Counted from the first letter of the stretch, positions 1-15,193 are shown. The stretch is DNA of 64,000 nt from Leptodontidium sp. MPI-SDFR-AT-0119 (GCA_020726505.1 JAHLEZ010000043.1:297189-361188); one strand, 5' to 3'. Notes: generated from the letters alone by a model not told the origin. Translations and numbers: made by a program.

Positions 1-3000
1 TTCCTTGCCTTCTTAACGACGCCGAGTCTTCTTAAAGATAGTCTTATTAATGTGTTCTTATCTCATCTAAAACTGTATAGCCTTAAGCTATAGTAACTTT
101 AATTAGTCACGAACTTCCTTAATAAATAACGTTCTTTATATTAAGTTTCTTTTCTCAATAAGTAAGATCGCCTCCTTACTATATATTATATAAAATAATA
201 TATAATTAATTAAACTATATATAATAGTTCTATTAGTAAACAATATTATAAAAAGGTTATTAGTCTAATGTTCTTTTATTTTTAATAAGGCATTTTTAAT
301 AAGTCTATAGCCTCGTTCGATCATTCCATTAATTCTAACGTTATATACTAAGATCTTGATTCGCTCGACCTCTATTTTATTAAGTAATTCTAGTACTTCC
401 CTTATATTCTTAGTTCTTTTATTTATAATAAGTCTCTAAAATAACTTATAATAGTAAATAATATCTTCTTAAATAAAAGTAGTAATATATTTAGCCTCTC
501 TAATAAAGAGAGCTTTAACTTTAGCCTATTTACTTATATTATCTCTTGCAATAATAAAGTAGCCTTTTCCCTTATATAATAATATATAAGTAATATCTAA
601 TACTTACTTTTCTATAAGTTTATTTAATATTATAAAGTAAAGAGGCTCCTTAAGACGTTTCATTAATTAGAGTTAATAATTCTTATACGTTTAGACGTAT
701 TTTATATAATTAATAAATAGCCCCTTTTAAAAGTATTCTATAGTGATATAATAGTAAGTGCTTTCTCTCCCTTTGTGACTAAAATTATTATAGTAGCTTT
801 AAAGTATAATTTCCTTTTTTTATTAGTGTTAATAATAAGCTTAATAATAAAACCTTTTATAAGGAGCCTCTAAATCTAGCGACTATATATACTATAGTTT
901 AAAGCTTCCCGTTTAAAGACTCGAAACTACTTTTTAGTTATATCCTTAGGAGTCTTAAGTGTCGTTAAGTATTAGGCAATTTATTAGTACCCTTCGCCGT
1001 ACTTATTAACTAAGATAAGTAGTTCTTGTTTAATAAAGCTTAAACTATTAAAAGAGCTAAGTTCCCCTTTATCTCTTAAGTATTATACTTTTATTTTTAT
1101 ATTTAATAAAATGTTATTTCGTTTACGTAATTTAAGGTTTATTATTACTTCTTTAGGTTCTAAATTAGTAAGTTTTTTAGCGTTAAATACTTTTATAAGG
1201 CAGATTTTGTAAACTCTTAACTTAGAAAGTATTTAATCTTCGTTTATATTACTCTCTTCTAGCGTATCGTTAATATACTTTAGCCTCTTAGAGAGCTAAT
1301 TAATAACGACGTGTGTTAAGCCTTTAATATATTAAACTTCGAAATTAAACAGGCGTATTTAAGTAAGCTATTTAATAAATAAGGCGCTAAGATAATTGTA
1401 GGCGGCTCTATTTAATTAAGTAACTAAGGTATTAATGTCTATTTTAATAATAAAGTATACGTTAACGAGCTAGATCTTGAGTTTTTTTTAAAATATAAAG
1501 TATACTTTTATATTTTCACTTAATAGTATTATATTTAACTTTAGTCTTACTTTAAAAACTACTCTTGTACTTTATAAGTCGTATTTTATTCGTTAGAGAG
1601 TTTCTTTAGTCGAGGAAACCTCCTTAACTTATACTACTTAAGTCGACACTGACAATTATCTCTTTAGTACTTTCGTTATAATTAATCTAATATGGAACTA
1701 AAAACGAGTATAATATATCTTTAAGAGTTTATATTACTTTATTATAAATCTCTAAGTCTTAAAAGAACTTAACTCCTTTTCTAAATAGTATGTATAATAA
1801 CTCAGCGATTAGTCAGAAGTTTTTAATCTAAATTCAGAAGTAAATAATAAGGCCTAGAAATACCTTGACTTTTATTAAGTTACTTAGTAGGTTTTAGTTC
1901 TTAATTTTAACTAAGTGTCTCGCCGAAAGTTCTCTCCCCTTAAAGTTATAAGTGTATCTTATAATGTCTATATTATTTAAATAAAACTAAGACTTTAAGT
2001 CGATAATAGTACTTACTTTTTTTAAGCGTTCTAGTATCTTATTAAGGTTCTGAATATACTTTAAAATAAATCTTTAGATTCCGGAACGAGCTTCTTTTTA
2101 GTTATAGTCTATATATAATCCCTTAACTCTTATATTATTTAAGAATAATATAAACACGCTAGGAATTAGTAGCTTTAATATATAAGTAATTATTTTAATA
2201 AACTAAGTAATAGAGTTTATAATACCTTAAGAAAGAGTTATATTCTTAACTAAGTTTACGTTTAAAATATAGAAAGTAATTATATCTCGGCTAGACTTGT
2301 AGAGAGTTTATTAATTATAGTTAGAGTATAAGTTAACGAGGCTAGCGACGTAATAACTAGCGAATTCTTTAGAGAACTTATTTACTAAAAGTAGAAGATT
2401 AGTATTCTTTTATATAACGGCATTTAATATAATAGTTAAGTTAATAAGTTTATATTTTCTAAATTCCTTCTTTTTTATTAAAAACTAAGTATTTCAGTAT
2501 AAGCCTTTAGAAAGCTTAAGAATACCCTTATTAAGACGCTTTTGTATTATCTTCGTGACTTTTAAGACTAAAGCTTGTAGTAACGGAAAGTTAGGGGCTT
2601 ATTAAGCTTTATATTTAATAGTTTTAATAACGACTAAGGGAGAGACATCTTCGTGGAATTTATTATATTTAGGCTAGTCGAACGCTATAATTCTTTCTTT
2701 ATTAATTATTATTTTATCGAAGAGAGCTCTCTCTTTAAGTTGTAATAGCTTCCCGACGTCAAGTTTAGCTAGTCTCTCTGGCGTAAGTCGGGAGTTACAG
2801 GGTATATTAGTAAAGCGTAGTAGTAATAAATCTTAATATTTCCTTAATTATTCTTACTTAGTCCCTTTATCTTTTAATCTCTTATACTAATTATCTCTCC
2901 CTCTTAGGGGGTCGCCTATAAGGTCGGCTTTGTTAACTGGCTAGACTTTCTTGGCTTTCGATTTATATATAGTGTTAATTTAAGTAGTAATGTTTTGAGT

Positions 3001-6000
3001 ACTCCGAAAGGGGTTCTTAATTAAGAGATCGTTATAATTCTTTGTTTATTTAAAGGTAGGCGTGGCTTTAGTTAAAGAACTAGTTTTAAAAGCTCTAAAA
3101 AAGAATAGTTCTATAGTTAACTTCTCTTTTAAAAATATATCTGAGATTGCCTCTTATTAAAAATTATTAAATCTTAATTTCGGGACGTAAAACTCTCTTT
3201 TTAAGTACTTAATAAGAATAATATCGCCTTTATTATTATTACTTAGTACTACTTTGTCCCCCCTTTTATAAAGCTTGCCCTTAAGTTTTAGTAGTTAAGG
3301 GCTATATTATAAAGGGTTAATCGAGTATTCTAAGGCACTAATAATAGCGTTTAATATATAATTAGTTACTCTTTTCCCGAGAAGTCTTCTTTTTTGTAGC
3401 TATCTTTAGAGTTCGTTTATTTTAAAAAGATTATACTTATTTTATTTTCTTCTTAAAGAGCTTTAATATCCTTAGTATCCTTTATAGTATCATTAGTTTT
3501 AATTATAATAATGTCTCTTAATTACTAATCCTAAAACTAAGTTAATATAATGCCTCTATTATAGTCTCTAGGATATCGGAATAATACTTTAGCTTTATAA
3601 AAGAATAAAAAGCCTAAAATGACCTTTATATTAAGGGCGTTTATAATATAAAATCTATTATTAATAACGTAATTACTTATAATAACTGTAACATTATTAA
3701 TAAAACTAATAAATCGGGACTTAACTCTAGTAATTGTCTTTAGAACTATAGTCTAGCTTCTAATAATAAGGAGCTTTAGGAAAGTAACTACTTTAAGTGT
3801 TATATAACTAACTTTAGCTCTTATATTAAGGGTAACTCTAATATTAGTGACCTTAGTTTAGTTAAGTATAATAACAATAACCTTTAGTACTAGCGAGAAG
3901 TATAAGTTTCTTATCTCAGCTATTGTCCTTAGTAAGGCTACTTTAGTATATAATAGTTCTTAAGCGTAAGTACGTTTTATTAAAAAGTTCTTAAAGATAT
4001 ACTTACTAAGTAATATTATAGTTTTAAGTAATACTATAAGAATCAGACTAAAGACTAAGATAGCGCTAACTATAAGCTATAGTATTAAGTTATTAATAAG
4101 AGCTTTTTATTATACGAATAATTAAAGTTATTAGCGTCTTTATTATATTCTAAACTTTGCCGTTAGTAGATTTCTTAATATAAAGTTATAAGTTATAATA
4201 CGCTCTTCTTAATACTTATATTTTAACTTAAGGCCTTCCCGTTTAATTTCCTTAAGTCGTTGTCTATAGTTCGTAGTCACAGAAATATTAATAATATAAA
4301 GGTTTAAAAGAGTATATAAAGTATTATAAAGTAGTTTTTAATATATAATAATATCTTCTTTAGTTATTAACTCTAGTTCTTCGAACTCTAAAGTACTAAT
4401 ATTAGCAATTAATTCCTTTTATATACGTTAGTTAATCGTTTTAATAAAGAGACGAGATACTTTAAGCGGGTTTATAAGGATTATAATTTCTCTTAACGTA
4501 AGGTTTTTAAGAAGTTCCTTTTATGTAAGTAATTTATTTAAGATATTATTAAGCCTATAACTATTCTAAGTCAACGCCTCTTACACGTAAGGACTTCGGG
4601 ATGACGCTATATAAAATATAAGTCTAGGGATAGCTAATAGTATTACTAGTGCCTTAGACTTCGAAGCTCTCTTTCTTGTTATACTACTAGTAAGTGATAT
4701 TTTAAAAAATGTTTTGAATATCGTAGTAAATGTCGTTTTCGTGCTTAAGTTAGAGACTTTAAACTTATTACAGGCTAAAATCTATTGCGGTATTATTCTA
4801 GTCTTTATTAAGTTATTAACGTCTATAATATTAACGAACTTAATTAGTTCTTTAATATCGCGGGGTGCCTTTAGTTTATTATAAGTAAATTAAGACTTAA
4901 TTTTCTCTTAGAGCTTATTTAAAGTCTTATACGGCTCTTATCTAAGTGCTCCCTTTCGCTGCCTAGTCTCGACTAAAGCTATTATAACTTTAGAATTAGT
5001 ACTATTAGTACTATATACTAGTAAATTTTAGATTTATATTAATTAGTATTTAATATAGTCTTATTAATTAATAATATCTGAGTTAAAGTCCCCCGTAAGT
5101 TCTTTAATAAGCTTAATATAACTTATAATAAGAATAATTAAAAATTATGTCCCTTTATCTCCCTTTTCCTTAATAAACGTAACTTCTTTTCTTACCTTAA
5201 GGAGTTCTTTAACTATTATAGTTTATCGCTTAAGGTTAAGGTTATATAGGGTATTTAAGACTTATATTAAGATATAATGTCTTTTAGACTTTCCGTCTAA
5301 GGGAAACTAAACGGGGTATAACTTCTTCTCCTCTTATTATAGGCCGATATAAATATAGTTAGTGTTATCGACTTTATAAATAATATTAAGACTAATTTAT
5401 TTTTTATAATTATAGTATTAGTTTATATAGTTATAATACTCTTGGGGTCTTATACTTAGTTAGTATTAATTTATATACTAATAGTAACTATAATTATCCC
5501 TAGCACGCTTGTTATATTCTAAAAAACTCGAATTTGTTATACTATAGTTAACGGCAGTTTACTCTTAGGCCTCTTTAAAGAATATAAATATATTAACTTT
5601 AGTAATAAAGTTAGTATTAAAGGCTCTTTAAACTATTACTCCGAGAATCCTTATGTGTTTTAATCTTTTAGAAATAAAATCTAAATCTCTTGTGTTAACT
5701 TTACTTAAGTTCTTAATAACTTTCTTTAAAGTAAAAAGGAAATTAAGTGTAAATAGCTCCTCGTCTTATTACTTTAATACTCTAGAAATTTTGTCCCGTG
5801 TAAAGTTGTCCTTGTAGTTAGTAAAGTTAGACTAATACTAGGGTGTTAGTGTATTATTACAAGGCGGAATAGTATAAGTCGTTAGTTAAAGTATAAAGTA
5901 CTTAGCGAATAAGTTAGTACTATTAATATTACCTTATACTTAGTCGGTAATACCTTACTTTTTAGTAATAGCGCCTAGCTCCCTCTTAGAGTTAAGGTGG

Positions 6001-7900
6001 GCTTTTATAATAGAGTAGACCTTTTTAAATAAGTTTATGTTATTAATGTTTAAGGTTTTATTATTTTTAAAAGTAACATATATAACTTTAGTTCGTAGAT
6101 TCTAAGGAAGAGAGAAGATAAATCTTATAGAGGCTTACTTATTAGTGAAGTTATTATAGTTAATATAGTTAATAGTAACTTCTTTAAATACTTAAAGGAA
6201 GTCGCGGCACTATTTAGGAATAAGTTCGCTATCCCTTGTAAGAGTCTTGAAGTTATACTTAAGTCGGTTAAAGTAACTATTAGTATATAGGCGGCGTTCT
6301 ATATTATTATACTAGTACTCCTGAATTATAGTATCCTTAAAGTTAATATAACTACCCTCTTTAAAGCCTAAAAGCTTCCGAATAGTCTATATATAAGCTT
6401 AAGTAGCGTACTTAGTTACTTATTCTTTCTTAACTTAATTATTAGTGATTATATAAGCTATAAAGTATTAATCGAGAATCCGGAAGTAATTGCTAACATC
6501 GATTTTATTAAAGATAAGGGCATTTAAGGTTCTAGTAATAAGTATAGGCTAACTAAGATAGATTTTTAGGTTCTTTAAGTCGTCTATAATAAAGGTAAGG
6601 CCGGAGTATTAATATAGTCTTATAAGATTAATAAAATTAGAATTACTAGTCCCTTGCTTTTTTCTCTTTCTTTTGTTCCTCTTTTAAGAAGTCTCCGAGG
6701 TTTAAGAAGTAGTGTCTTTAAAGAGTATAAAGGTATTAATACTTGGCCTAGTAGTGATTTTAAGTCTAAATAAAGGAATTACTCCTATTAAAATAAAGTT
6801 AGGGGGCATTATAATATTACTAAACTCACTTATCTTAGGGTTGCCGTAGTCGTAGTCGATGTTTCTATTATTCGATATCGTGTGTTATCGTAGGAAGGTC
6901 GTAGTAAAGTAAGTTAATAGTGTCGTCGATTAGAATATAAGAAAGTAACTGAGAATGTAGTGTATCGATCGCTAAAGAAATATAAAGGAAACCTCCTCCC
7001 TTAAAATAAAAAGTATATAGGCTCTTGCTTACTTTAAAGCGAGATAAGTATTAATAACCTCTAGTGAAGGTTTAGGGCCGTACTCCCTCGTTAGCCCCTA
7101 GCGAACGTTAATAACTACTAAATTAAAACAAATACGCCTTAAAGCTTAAGGCTTATATACGAAAATTACAAAAATAACAAAAGTAAATATAATAAAAAAA
7201 CAAAGTAAAAAGATTAACACTTAACGTAAGCTACTTAAGCTTTAGACTAGCCTAGAAGTTCTATATCTCGCCGAACACTCTAAAATATAGGCTCGCTAGT
7301 ACTCTATTTAAGCCTCTAATATATTAATTTCAATTTTATTATAGAGTCTCGACTTTTCCTAGCGTTTAAAAAATACTAATTACGTTTAAAAACACTAGAA
7401 CCTTCGCTAAGAATAAAAGTTAATACGAAATAGCCAGGCACTATGTCTCGGAACGATAGAATTAAAATAGTGGCCTAAGGGAAATAGATTTTCTAGTATT
7501 ATAAGTGCTCTTACTTTATAACTTTCCTTAGTTCTTTAGTAGTCTTTGTTTTCTTTAAGTCAAAGGTCTATATTCTTTATATTTGTCGTTTTGCCTTAAA
7601 GGCTAAGAGATAACTAACTAAATAGCTCCCTTAGTTTAAACAATTATCGTTTTTCTTAACTCTCCTTATATAAGTTAATATATAAGGGCCTTACTATTAT
7701 ACTTACTTAGTTCCTCCTTTAGTAGTAACTTACTCCTTACGTTAATTACTAAAAATATATAAGAGGGATAAACCTTAATTTATATAATAAGAGGGTAATA
7801 TATAGCGAGCCACCGGAGGAGATTCTAGGCTCTATAAATAATAAATTAATTAAATCTAAAGATATTATATATTTAAAAAGTACGAATTAGTAAAGAAGGG
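1..7900 (-). mobile_element. RIP-degraded Ty3-type LTR retrotransposon, incomplete at the window edge
   Basis: This AT-rich stretch has no intact reading frame. Reading the minus strand through stop codons gives a recognisable Ty3-type reverse transcriptase entry region at about 2.45-2.85 kb. It includes IAFDxPKYNKFHEDVSPLV-like and NTWFLIKKKE-like runs, which match the 'NPWFLVKKKD' start of Ty3 reverse transcriptases. A Gag-like start (MPPNF) lies near 6.8 kb, also on the minus strand. RNase H and integrase would lie towards position 1 and are cut by the window edge. The distance from Gag to reverse transcriptase is longer than usual, so further insertions are likely inside. No LTR or target duplication was found, so both ends are approximate. 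Confidence 0.5.
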
Positions 7901-8035
7901 GAGGGAAAAGATTTTAATAAATAGAATATATCTAGTATTACGTTCTTAACGTTCTGTAGTTAAGTGTTAGCTCCTTATATATGCGAAGGACTAGCCTAGT
8001 CATGTGACAAAAGAAATTAGCGGCTGTCCCCGCCA

Positions 8036-8433
8036 CAGTAGTTATGTAATTATTACACTAACCGAAAATAGTCTAACACTATAGTCCTTACTAAATAAGG
8101 CTTAGTAAGCGGCTCTACCCAAGTAACGAATAATAATTCTTCCACGTAGTCTTCATAAGAAGATATATTTATTATTAATCAGTTTATTAAGTATAATTAT
8201 AAGTAAAAGGGTTTTATTATATTAGTCTTAAATCTAATATCTCTTAATTACTTTCTTATATATTAACTTATATAAAATAAGTTTATTAATAATTTAATAA
8301 TCTAGATTAAGCAAGATTTACTACTTTAAATCTAATCTTAGATTTTTAAATTTTTTACTAATCTAGTCTAATCTAATATAATCTACTACTTTAGATTACT
8401 ACTTAAGTAATAGATTAGAAATTTATTACACTA
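8036..8433 (-). repeat. Partial, RIPed copy of the hAT-like MITE found at 60295-60815
   Basis: Read on the minus strand, this sequence aligns along almost its whole length with the MITE at 60295-60815, with mostly transition differences. The terminal CAGTGTGATAAAT is present as TAGTGTAATAAAT ending at 8433. The far end diverges after the shared stretch around 8036-8060, and no matching 8-bp target duplication is visible. It lies between two Ty3-type elements. Confidence 0.65.
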
Positions 8434-8811
8434 CATAGAAGTTATAAGACTACGGAATTTATATAGAAGTGCCTAAAATATAATATATTTTTATTGTTTT
8501 TACTTATATATACGTTTATATGTCTTATAACTTTTGGATTTATCGATTTTCTTTCCTCTTAAGGCAGCCTACTAGAAACACCTAATTTATTAGTATTAAT
8601 AACTAATTCTACTTTAATTAGTAAGTGTAAGTTCTTGACATACTATTATAAGGCATAGTAAAAAAGCTTAACGGGTATAAATATTAGAACTAACTAAAGA
8701 GCTACTAGTCTTTGACTAGTGAGTATAGTAAAACTACTAATAAGCCGATTACTATTAGAGAATAGTAATTAGAAGCTAGAAATTAGTGTTTCTAAAATAG
8801 GGATAGCGAGT
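8434..8811. other. AT-rich spacer without recognisable genes
   Basis: RIP-like AT-rich sequence between the MITE fragment and the next LTR. I see no coding signal or clear repeat structure in it. Confidence 0.5.
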
Positions 8812-9113
8812 CGTTACGGCTAGCAAGAGGTTGATACGGCGAGTAGACTCTAGCTTTGTATTTGGGCCTAATACTACGCTCAGAATCGAGAAGAAAAGAT
8901 AAGGAGGAAAGGAGAGCTTTTTATAAGAGAGAGCTCGAGTATAAATATATAAAGGACCCTCTTAATAAGGCCTAGCGTAGTCGAACGCTATTTATATTAA
9001 TATGTTATAAGCTCACTACTTAGTCCTCCCGATTAGGCTTAGCGCCGTCGCATAGCCAGCGATGTTACGAGCCCGTGTTAATTAGAATACAAGGCGTATT
9101 ATAAGTCGTAATA
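8812..9113 (-). repeat. 3' LTR of the Ty3-type element
   Basis: 302 bp, homologous to 31413-31700 and to the LTR fragment starting at 63796. Shared landmarks are a TATAAATATATAAAGG promoter-like run and the terminal GTCGTAAYA. Differences between the copies are mostly C/T and G/A transitions. On the minus strand it begins TATTACGACTT, the mutated form of the TGTTACGACCT seen in the other copies. Confidence 0.75.
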
Positions 9114-12100
9114 TTACTCCCCCCCTCTTAAAAAACTATATTCGCGTAATTATAACTATAACTGTGTCGTCTTTTAAGTCGTTATAGTCGTTAATACTAG
9201 CGTTATAAGCCTCTAGCCACTTCGGGAGAGCTCTTGGCGGGCCTTTAGTATTAAGATACTCTAAGTAAAACCTCTTAATTATATACGGAGTTATTATAGC
9301 GTTTAAGTATAAGTATTACTTTAAGTCTTTGTTAGCGCTTAGTCACTTGATATAATAAAATAGCTTATTTTATATAACCTTAAAACTAAAAATACTTTTA
9401 ATTTCTTACTTATTTTACTTAAGTAATAATTAAATAAGTGCCGGCGTAACTTTAACTTGTCCTACTAAGGGGTTATTAACGTACTTACAAAGCGAGTGCG
9501 AGTAAAAGACAAGGTAAATTAACTAGTCCTTTAAGGGCTTAATTTTTTAACTTTCTCCTTCTTTAGCAATTACCTTAATAAGGCCGTACTACTTATTAAA
9601 CAGCTTTTTTAAAGGTCGGTCGACGTTCTAGTTCTAAGTGTCAACTAATATTAAGTCGCTAATGTCTTAATTAATAATACGTTACTTATAATTCGTTAGT
9701 TGTTTTATTTTCTTTTATTAATCTTTTAAAGACGACTATACGACTTTTATAACTCCTTTTATTTGTAATACTACTTAGAGAGCCTCCTCGCGATTAAGTT
9801 TCTTTATTACTATAGCCGGAGGTTCTAAATTAACTAAATCTTAAGAGGTCCTTAGTTTAACGCTATTAAGAAGCTAAAAAGGAGTTAAGTTACCGAAAGA
9901 ATCATAAGGCAAGGTAAGTTATATAATATTTATAATAAATAAGAGGTCACTTTAATTGTCTTAGTAATAATAATAAAAGGGGCAAAGTCATTACTTAATA
10001 TATTAATTTATTACTTTTATTTAGCCGTCTACGTTTAGGTTATACGCTATTATAAGCTTAACCTTAGTACTTAAGATCTAGTAATACTTTTTTTAAAAGG
10101 TAAAAACGAATTAGGGGCCTTAATCTAAGATAATAAACTTTAGTATATTAAAATAGAGAGTTTAATAAACGAGGAAAAGCGTAGTTATACCTTTAGCTAT
10201 AATTATATTATTATAAAGTATTAAGATTAGTTTCTTAAATAAGCGGTTAACGATAATTATAGCGAAGCTATGGCCGTGCTTGTCTAATAATAGCTTCGTG
10301 AAATTTATTATAAGATATTAGTATAACTAAGCAGGGATTAGTAAAAGGTATAAGAAACTAAGAGTCTTATTCTTACGGGCCTTTTATTAATAGTAACTAT
10401 AATTCGTAATATAACGAGTTATATTTATAGTAAGGCTATTTTAATAATATTTAGAACTTAATATAACTTTTATTTTTCTGATTCCGGCATAAGCGACAGA
10501 GGGTTACGAGTGCACGTGACGTATTAGCGACGTACAGAGCTCTGGCGGCTTTATAAGCACTTCTAAGCGATCTTAAAAGAGTAACTTACTATTCGATAAC
10601 TCGTAATTTACGTCGTTCTCGCGGGCTCTTTATCGAAGGGGCTTAAGTAAGAAGGACTTCTTATTAGCTATAAGCACTTAATTAATCACGTCGTATTCGG
10701 CGATATTATATATAACTATAAAATTAAGGTTAAGCTCCTTTACTATAGGGGCTTTTAAGTCGATTAGTACTCTTACGTTTAGCTCGAGTTTGACTTCTAT
10801 AGATATTAGAGGTATAATCTTTACGACGTTAATAAAGGCGTTTATAAAGTCAGTAATAAAGAGTTAAAGGTCGCCGGCGACTCTTAGATTAGTTTTATTT
10901 GTCGGAATTAATTACTAATTATAAATAACCCGCTTACGTACCTTTACGACCGTAAGGTCTTAATCCCGTTAAGACAAGGTATTAACTAGCGTATTAGTCG
11001 TTTCGATATAGTATATAATTATAAAGTAAAAATTTATAAAAATCTTAGCCTATTAAGCCTACTTAGCCGTAAAGTCCTTAGTAATTATAAAGTACTTTAA
11101 GGCTTAATAATTTATATAAACTAAGACGTTCTTTTAAATACTTAAGAGCTTTAATTAATATTACTTAAATAACTAAAAAATCACCAATATCTCTTTATTA
11201 TAAATTAAATAATTAAGCTTAAGGTTCGTTATAGTCTTAAAAAAGTATCTTATAAAGTAAAAGGTGACGTCTTTTTAAAGCTAAAATAAAATCTTAGTAA
11301 CGACTTTATTAGACGAGTTAGTCTTTAACCGCGTTTACTTTATAAAGTCGTAGTAATAAAGAACCGGCGCGAATTAAAGGGCTTTTTAGAAAGTTTCTTA
11401 AACGTTCTTATAAGCGTTGTCGAAGTTAAAGGGGACGTTTTTCCTTATAAGTATTATAAGGGGTCGTGCGATGCGATTATAGTCTTAAATAAATTAGTAG
11501 TAAAAGTTATAAAAACCAAAATAATTTTATATACCTTTAATATTATTAGCGTATTACTAGTTTTTAATTATACTAATCTTCTTTAGGTCTACTTTTACGC
11601 TATTAATTCTAATAGTAAATCCTAAGAACCTTATCTTTTATATATTAAACTTAGACTTTTTAATATCGGCTTAAAGTTCATGTACTTATAATATTATTAT
11701 TACTTTCTTAATATAAGCCTCGTGTTCCTCGGGAGTTAATGAATATATAAGAATATCGTTTATATAAGCCGCGTAGAAGTCGTTTAAGTACTTTATTGAG
11801 ATCTTATTAATAAACTATTTATAAGTTTAAAGGGAAAAATCTTATATTTATACGTGTTATATTATATATAAAAGGTCGTATAATCTTCGCTCTCGAAGGA
11901 CATACAGATACAGTAAAAAGCCTACTAAATATTAAGCTTTATAAAGACCTTTGCCTTATAAATACGTACTATTATCTCATTAATTAGAGGGATTAAGTAC
12001 AGGTCTTTTTTTTAATAAGGTATTTAGCTTCTTATAGTCGACACATAACTGGAGATTACTATTAACTTTTTTAGTAAAGAGAATAAGGGCTATATATAAT

Positions 12101-14479
12101 GCGCTAAAGGGCTTAATAAAACCTTTATATAAGTTATTAATAATATATTACTTAGTCTTTAATAGTTATTTTTTAATTATACGCTAAAAAGGTTTAAAAG
12201 ATAAGTTGTTCTCCTTAGTAAGCTCGATTTAGTAGTTTACGCCTTAGCGATGCGCTAGTAGTTCATTGAAGGCTCGCTAGGAGAAGAGAGAAATATATAC
12301 TTTTAATACTTTACTAGGAGCTTTTTACTTACTAATTCGTTGTCTTACGTGTATTTAGCCTTTAGGGCCTCTTTTAGGGATAAGTTTCTATTTATCGATG
12401 CGAGCTCAACGCTTAATTAGTTTAAGGCCTCTTATTAACAACGAGTTAACTTTTAATTAATCTTATATATTAATACTATAAAGGTTTTTACTTTATTCTT
12501 TTTAGCTTTTTTACGTCGGAGGTACGTCGTGGATATTACTACTACTAATATAAAAAAGATCTTTATAATAAGCACCTTTAACTAATAATTCACCGGGGGA
12601 GCTTTACGAGTACTCTTATTTTTAAGTAGTAATCCTAAATCACAGTATATTACCGGGTTTAATTAATACTTTATAACTCGAAGCCGCTTTTTGGTTTCTT
12701 TAGCAAAGCTTGAGAGTCGAGTTAGCGAGGCGCTAGTAGTAAGTCGTGTAAAGATCTTTAACTTAAAAGAATCGTTAAGTGCCGTAACCTTAGCTTGCCT
12801 TCGATAGTAGATATTTGTGTTTATAAGGGCATCTTTTCGTTCTGTATTAAGCTAGTAAGACTTAACGATTAGCTTATTAAAACGGCTAATGTCGACGAAA
12901 ACTCGCTAGTTAAAGTACGATTAGATTAGTATATTTAATAACTACTCTAATTAATTACGATTCTTAATATATAATTACTTTAAGTCGTAATGTTTTAGGA
13001 ATTTCTAATTAATTAAAATATTAGTGTTTCTTAGGTTAGTTATTAAAAAGGGGAAGTTAATTTACCGGCGATTAATTATTAAAGTAAGTAAAACGGCCGT
13101 ATTAATTAGCTTGCCTTTCTTATTATTATAATTAATTAGAACGATTAGCTAAGGGAAGAATATAAAAGAAATATTAAATTACTTAACGAGTTAGTATATA
13201 AGAGAGGTTTTAATAATACTAAAAATATTAGCTCCGCTATTTATACGTGTAAGTGTCTTAGTAAAGAATCTATTCTTTCTTAATTTAATATTAACTAAAA
13301 TTTATCGTCTTTTAATAAGGGCACGGAAATTAAATATTAAGTCCTTTTATAAATTATAACTAATATCGAGATATAAGTTTTTATTACGGCTTAAGAGTTT
13401 TTTAAGAGCTTATTAGTCTTTAAGTCTTTATTAATAACTAACTTGGAAATCTGCTTGTTAAGAGCTTAGTCTCTACGGCGCTTAAGACAATCGTTAGCCT
13501 AATAGTTAGTCTTATTATAATAAAGGCAGGTGTTAAAAGAGACGTCTTTAAGTATAAGGGGAGGTATAAGGGACTTAAGTCGGCGTAAGACAGGCGAGGG
13601 CAAAGGCGTACGCTAGCGGGCATTTAACGATTGTCTTAAAATTAGTAGTCTTTATATATAAAAAGTAAGGGTAAGTAAAGTAAAACGCTAACTATTTTTT
13701 TAAGATACTGCGCGAGTTGTTAATACTAGTATTATTAAAAGAAACTCGAGGGGCTTTATAAACAACAATAGTAGCTCGTTCGTTAACTTGTTTAGTAGTA
13801 ATATTTTGTAACTCGCGGTTTAAGACGGCTAAAAACTCGTTAAGAGTCGTATAGTTTTTAGCGAATTTATACTTTTTAATACGAATATTATACTTAAGCT
13901 TATTTAAGACTTTTTTGTATATATTATCGAACTAATAAGTAAGTAAGATTTTTCTAATAATCGTATATATCGTAAACTTTATACGAAACTTGTTATATAT
14001 TATATTACTTATTTATAATTAGTTATACTTAAGCCTAATTACTTATACTCGGTTATAATTAAAGAAACGCTAGTCTAAACCCTTTAAAACATTAGCGGCT
14101 TTATTAAAGTCTTTAGCGAACTCGGGGTTTATTTATTAAAGAATAATAGTCTTATCCTTTTTCTTTATATACTTAAAGTAAGTAGAAACTTGCGATTCGT
14201 TAGTAAGGAAATTACTTAAGTACTTTTAAATAAAGAGCTTTATATTTATCTTTTAAGCGTTGTATTTAATTTCGCCCTTATAATCGCTAAAAGGGGTACG
14301 AGGGTACTTAACCTTATTAGGCTTAATGGCAAGGATAATAGGGTTTAGCTTAAGGAGGTAATAATCGGCGGTTAACTAAAGGTCTACCGTAAAAACACGT
14401 ACTAACCGGTCGTAAAAAAGGAAGGAAGTGCGAGTCTCTTAACGGGAGTTATTAATAATATATTAAGTAAAAGCTTAAG
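9114..14479 (-). pseudogene. Degraded Ty3-type gag-pol remnant
   Basis: No open frame survives, but order and motifs can be read through stop codons on the minus strand. Near 13.5 kb a Gag zinc knuckle of CX2CX4HX4C type has its second Cys and its His both changed to Tyr, as G-to-A and C-to-T changes would do. At about 12.0-12.1 kb a Ty3 reverse transcriptase start reads ALILFTKKVNSNLQLCVDYK, the 'PILFVKKKDGSLRLCVDYR' motif of the family. It is followed by an AKVFIKLN-like block. Integrase would occupy about 9.3-11 kb. The 5' part of Gag continues beyond the copia-B insertion at 30857-31412. Confidence 0.65.
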
Positions 14480-14484
14480 TAATA

Positions 14485-14681
14485 TGTCGTGCAAGAGCAC
14501 GCCTAGAGGCTCCACAGAGGCGAAATTGACGTATTATTGAAGTATACGTAGTACTGTAATTGATTATTATCTTCTTTACGTATAGTTTATTTAAGCTCCC
14601 TGAATATAGAGGTCGCGGGCGCTTTAGCTATAGTGCCTTTAATTAGGCTTACTTAGCCGGCTTACTATAACCTACACGACA
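14485..14681 (-). repeat. 3' LTR of copia-B
   Basis: 197 bp, same orientation and length as 30655-30851, differing mainly by transitions. It has TG...CA ends and TAATA outside. Confidence 0.82.
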
Positions 14682-15193
14682 TACCCCCTCGCTAAGGACA
14701 ATACTAAGCTTTAGCGAAGTAAATAAGTGCTTAATAAATATAATAAATAATAAGAAATCGATATATAATATATAACTAATAATATAAAAGCGATAAATAA
14801 TAAGGGAAAATAATAGGTAATAACTAAAGTAAATATACTAAATATTTAAACGAGAGTATATAAATAACTACTCTTTTATTATAACTTCTTTTTATAAATA
14901 TATTAAATTTAAAATAAGTCGTGTCTTTGTCGCTAAGTTAGCCGCCTGCGCCTCTTAGCGCTTTAACTTCGCCGCTACTCGCGTAATAAAGAAGGTACGT
15001 TTCTCTTATGTTTTACTAATTTGAGATTAATTTTAACGTTATTTAAATTAAAAAGTTAAGAAGTTAAGTAAGTTAAAGTATATTAACTAATTATAATAGT
15101 CTACTACTATTCCTCGCCGCTGTACCCCCCTCTCTTACGCCCCCTCTTGCCGCCCTTGTCACCCCCTTTCGCCGCCGCGCTAAGGCAAGTACT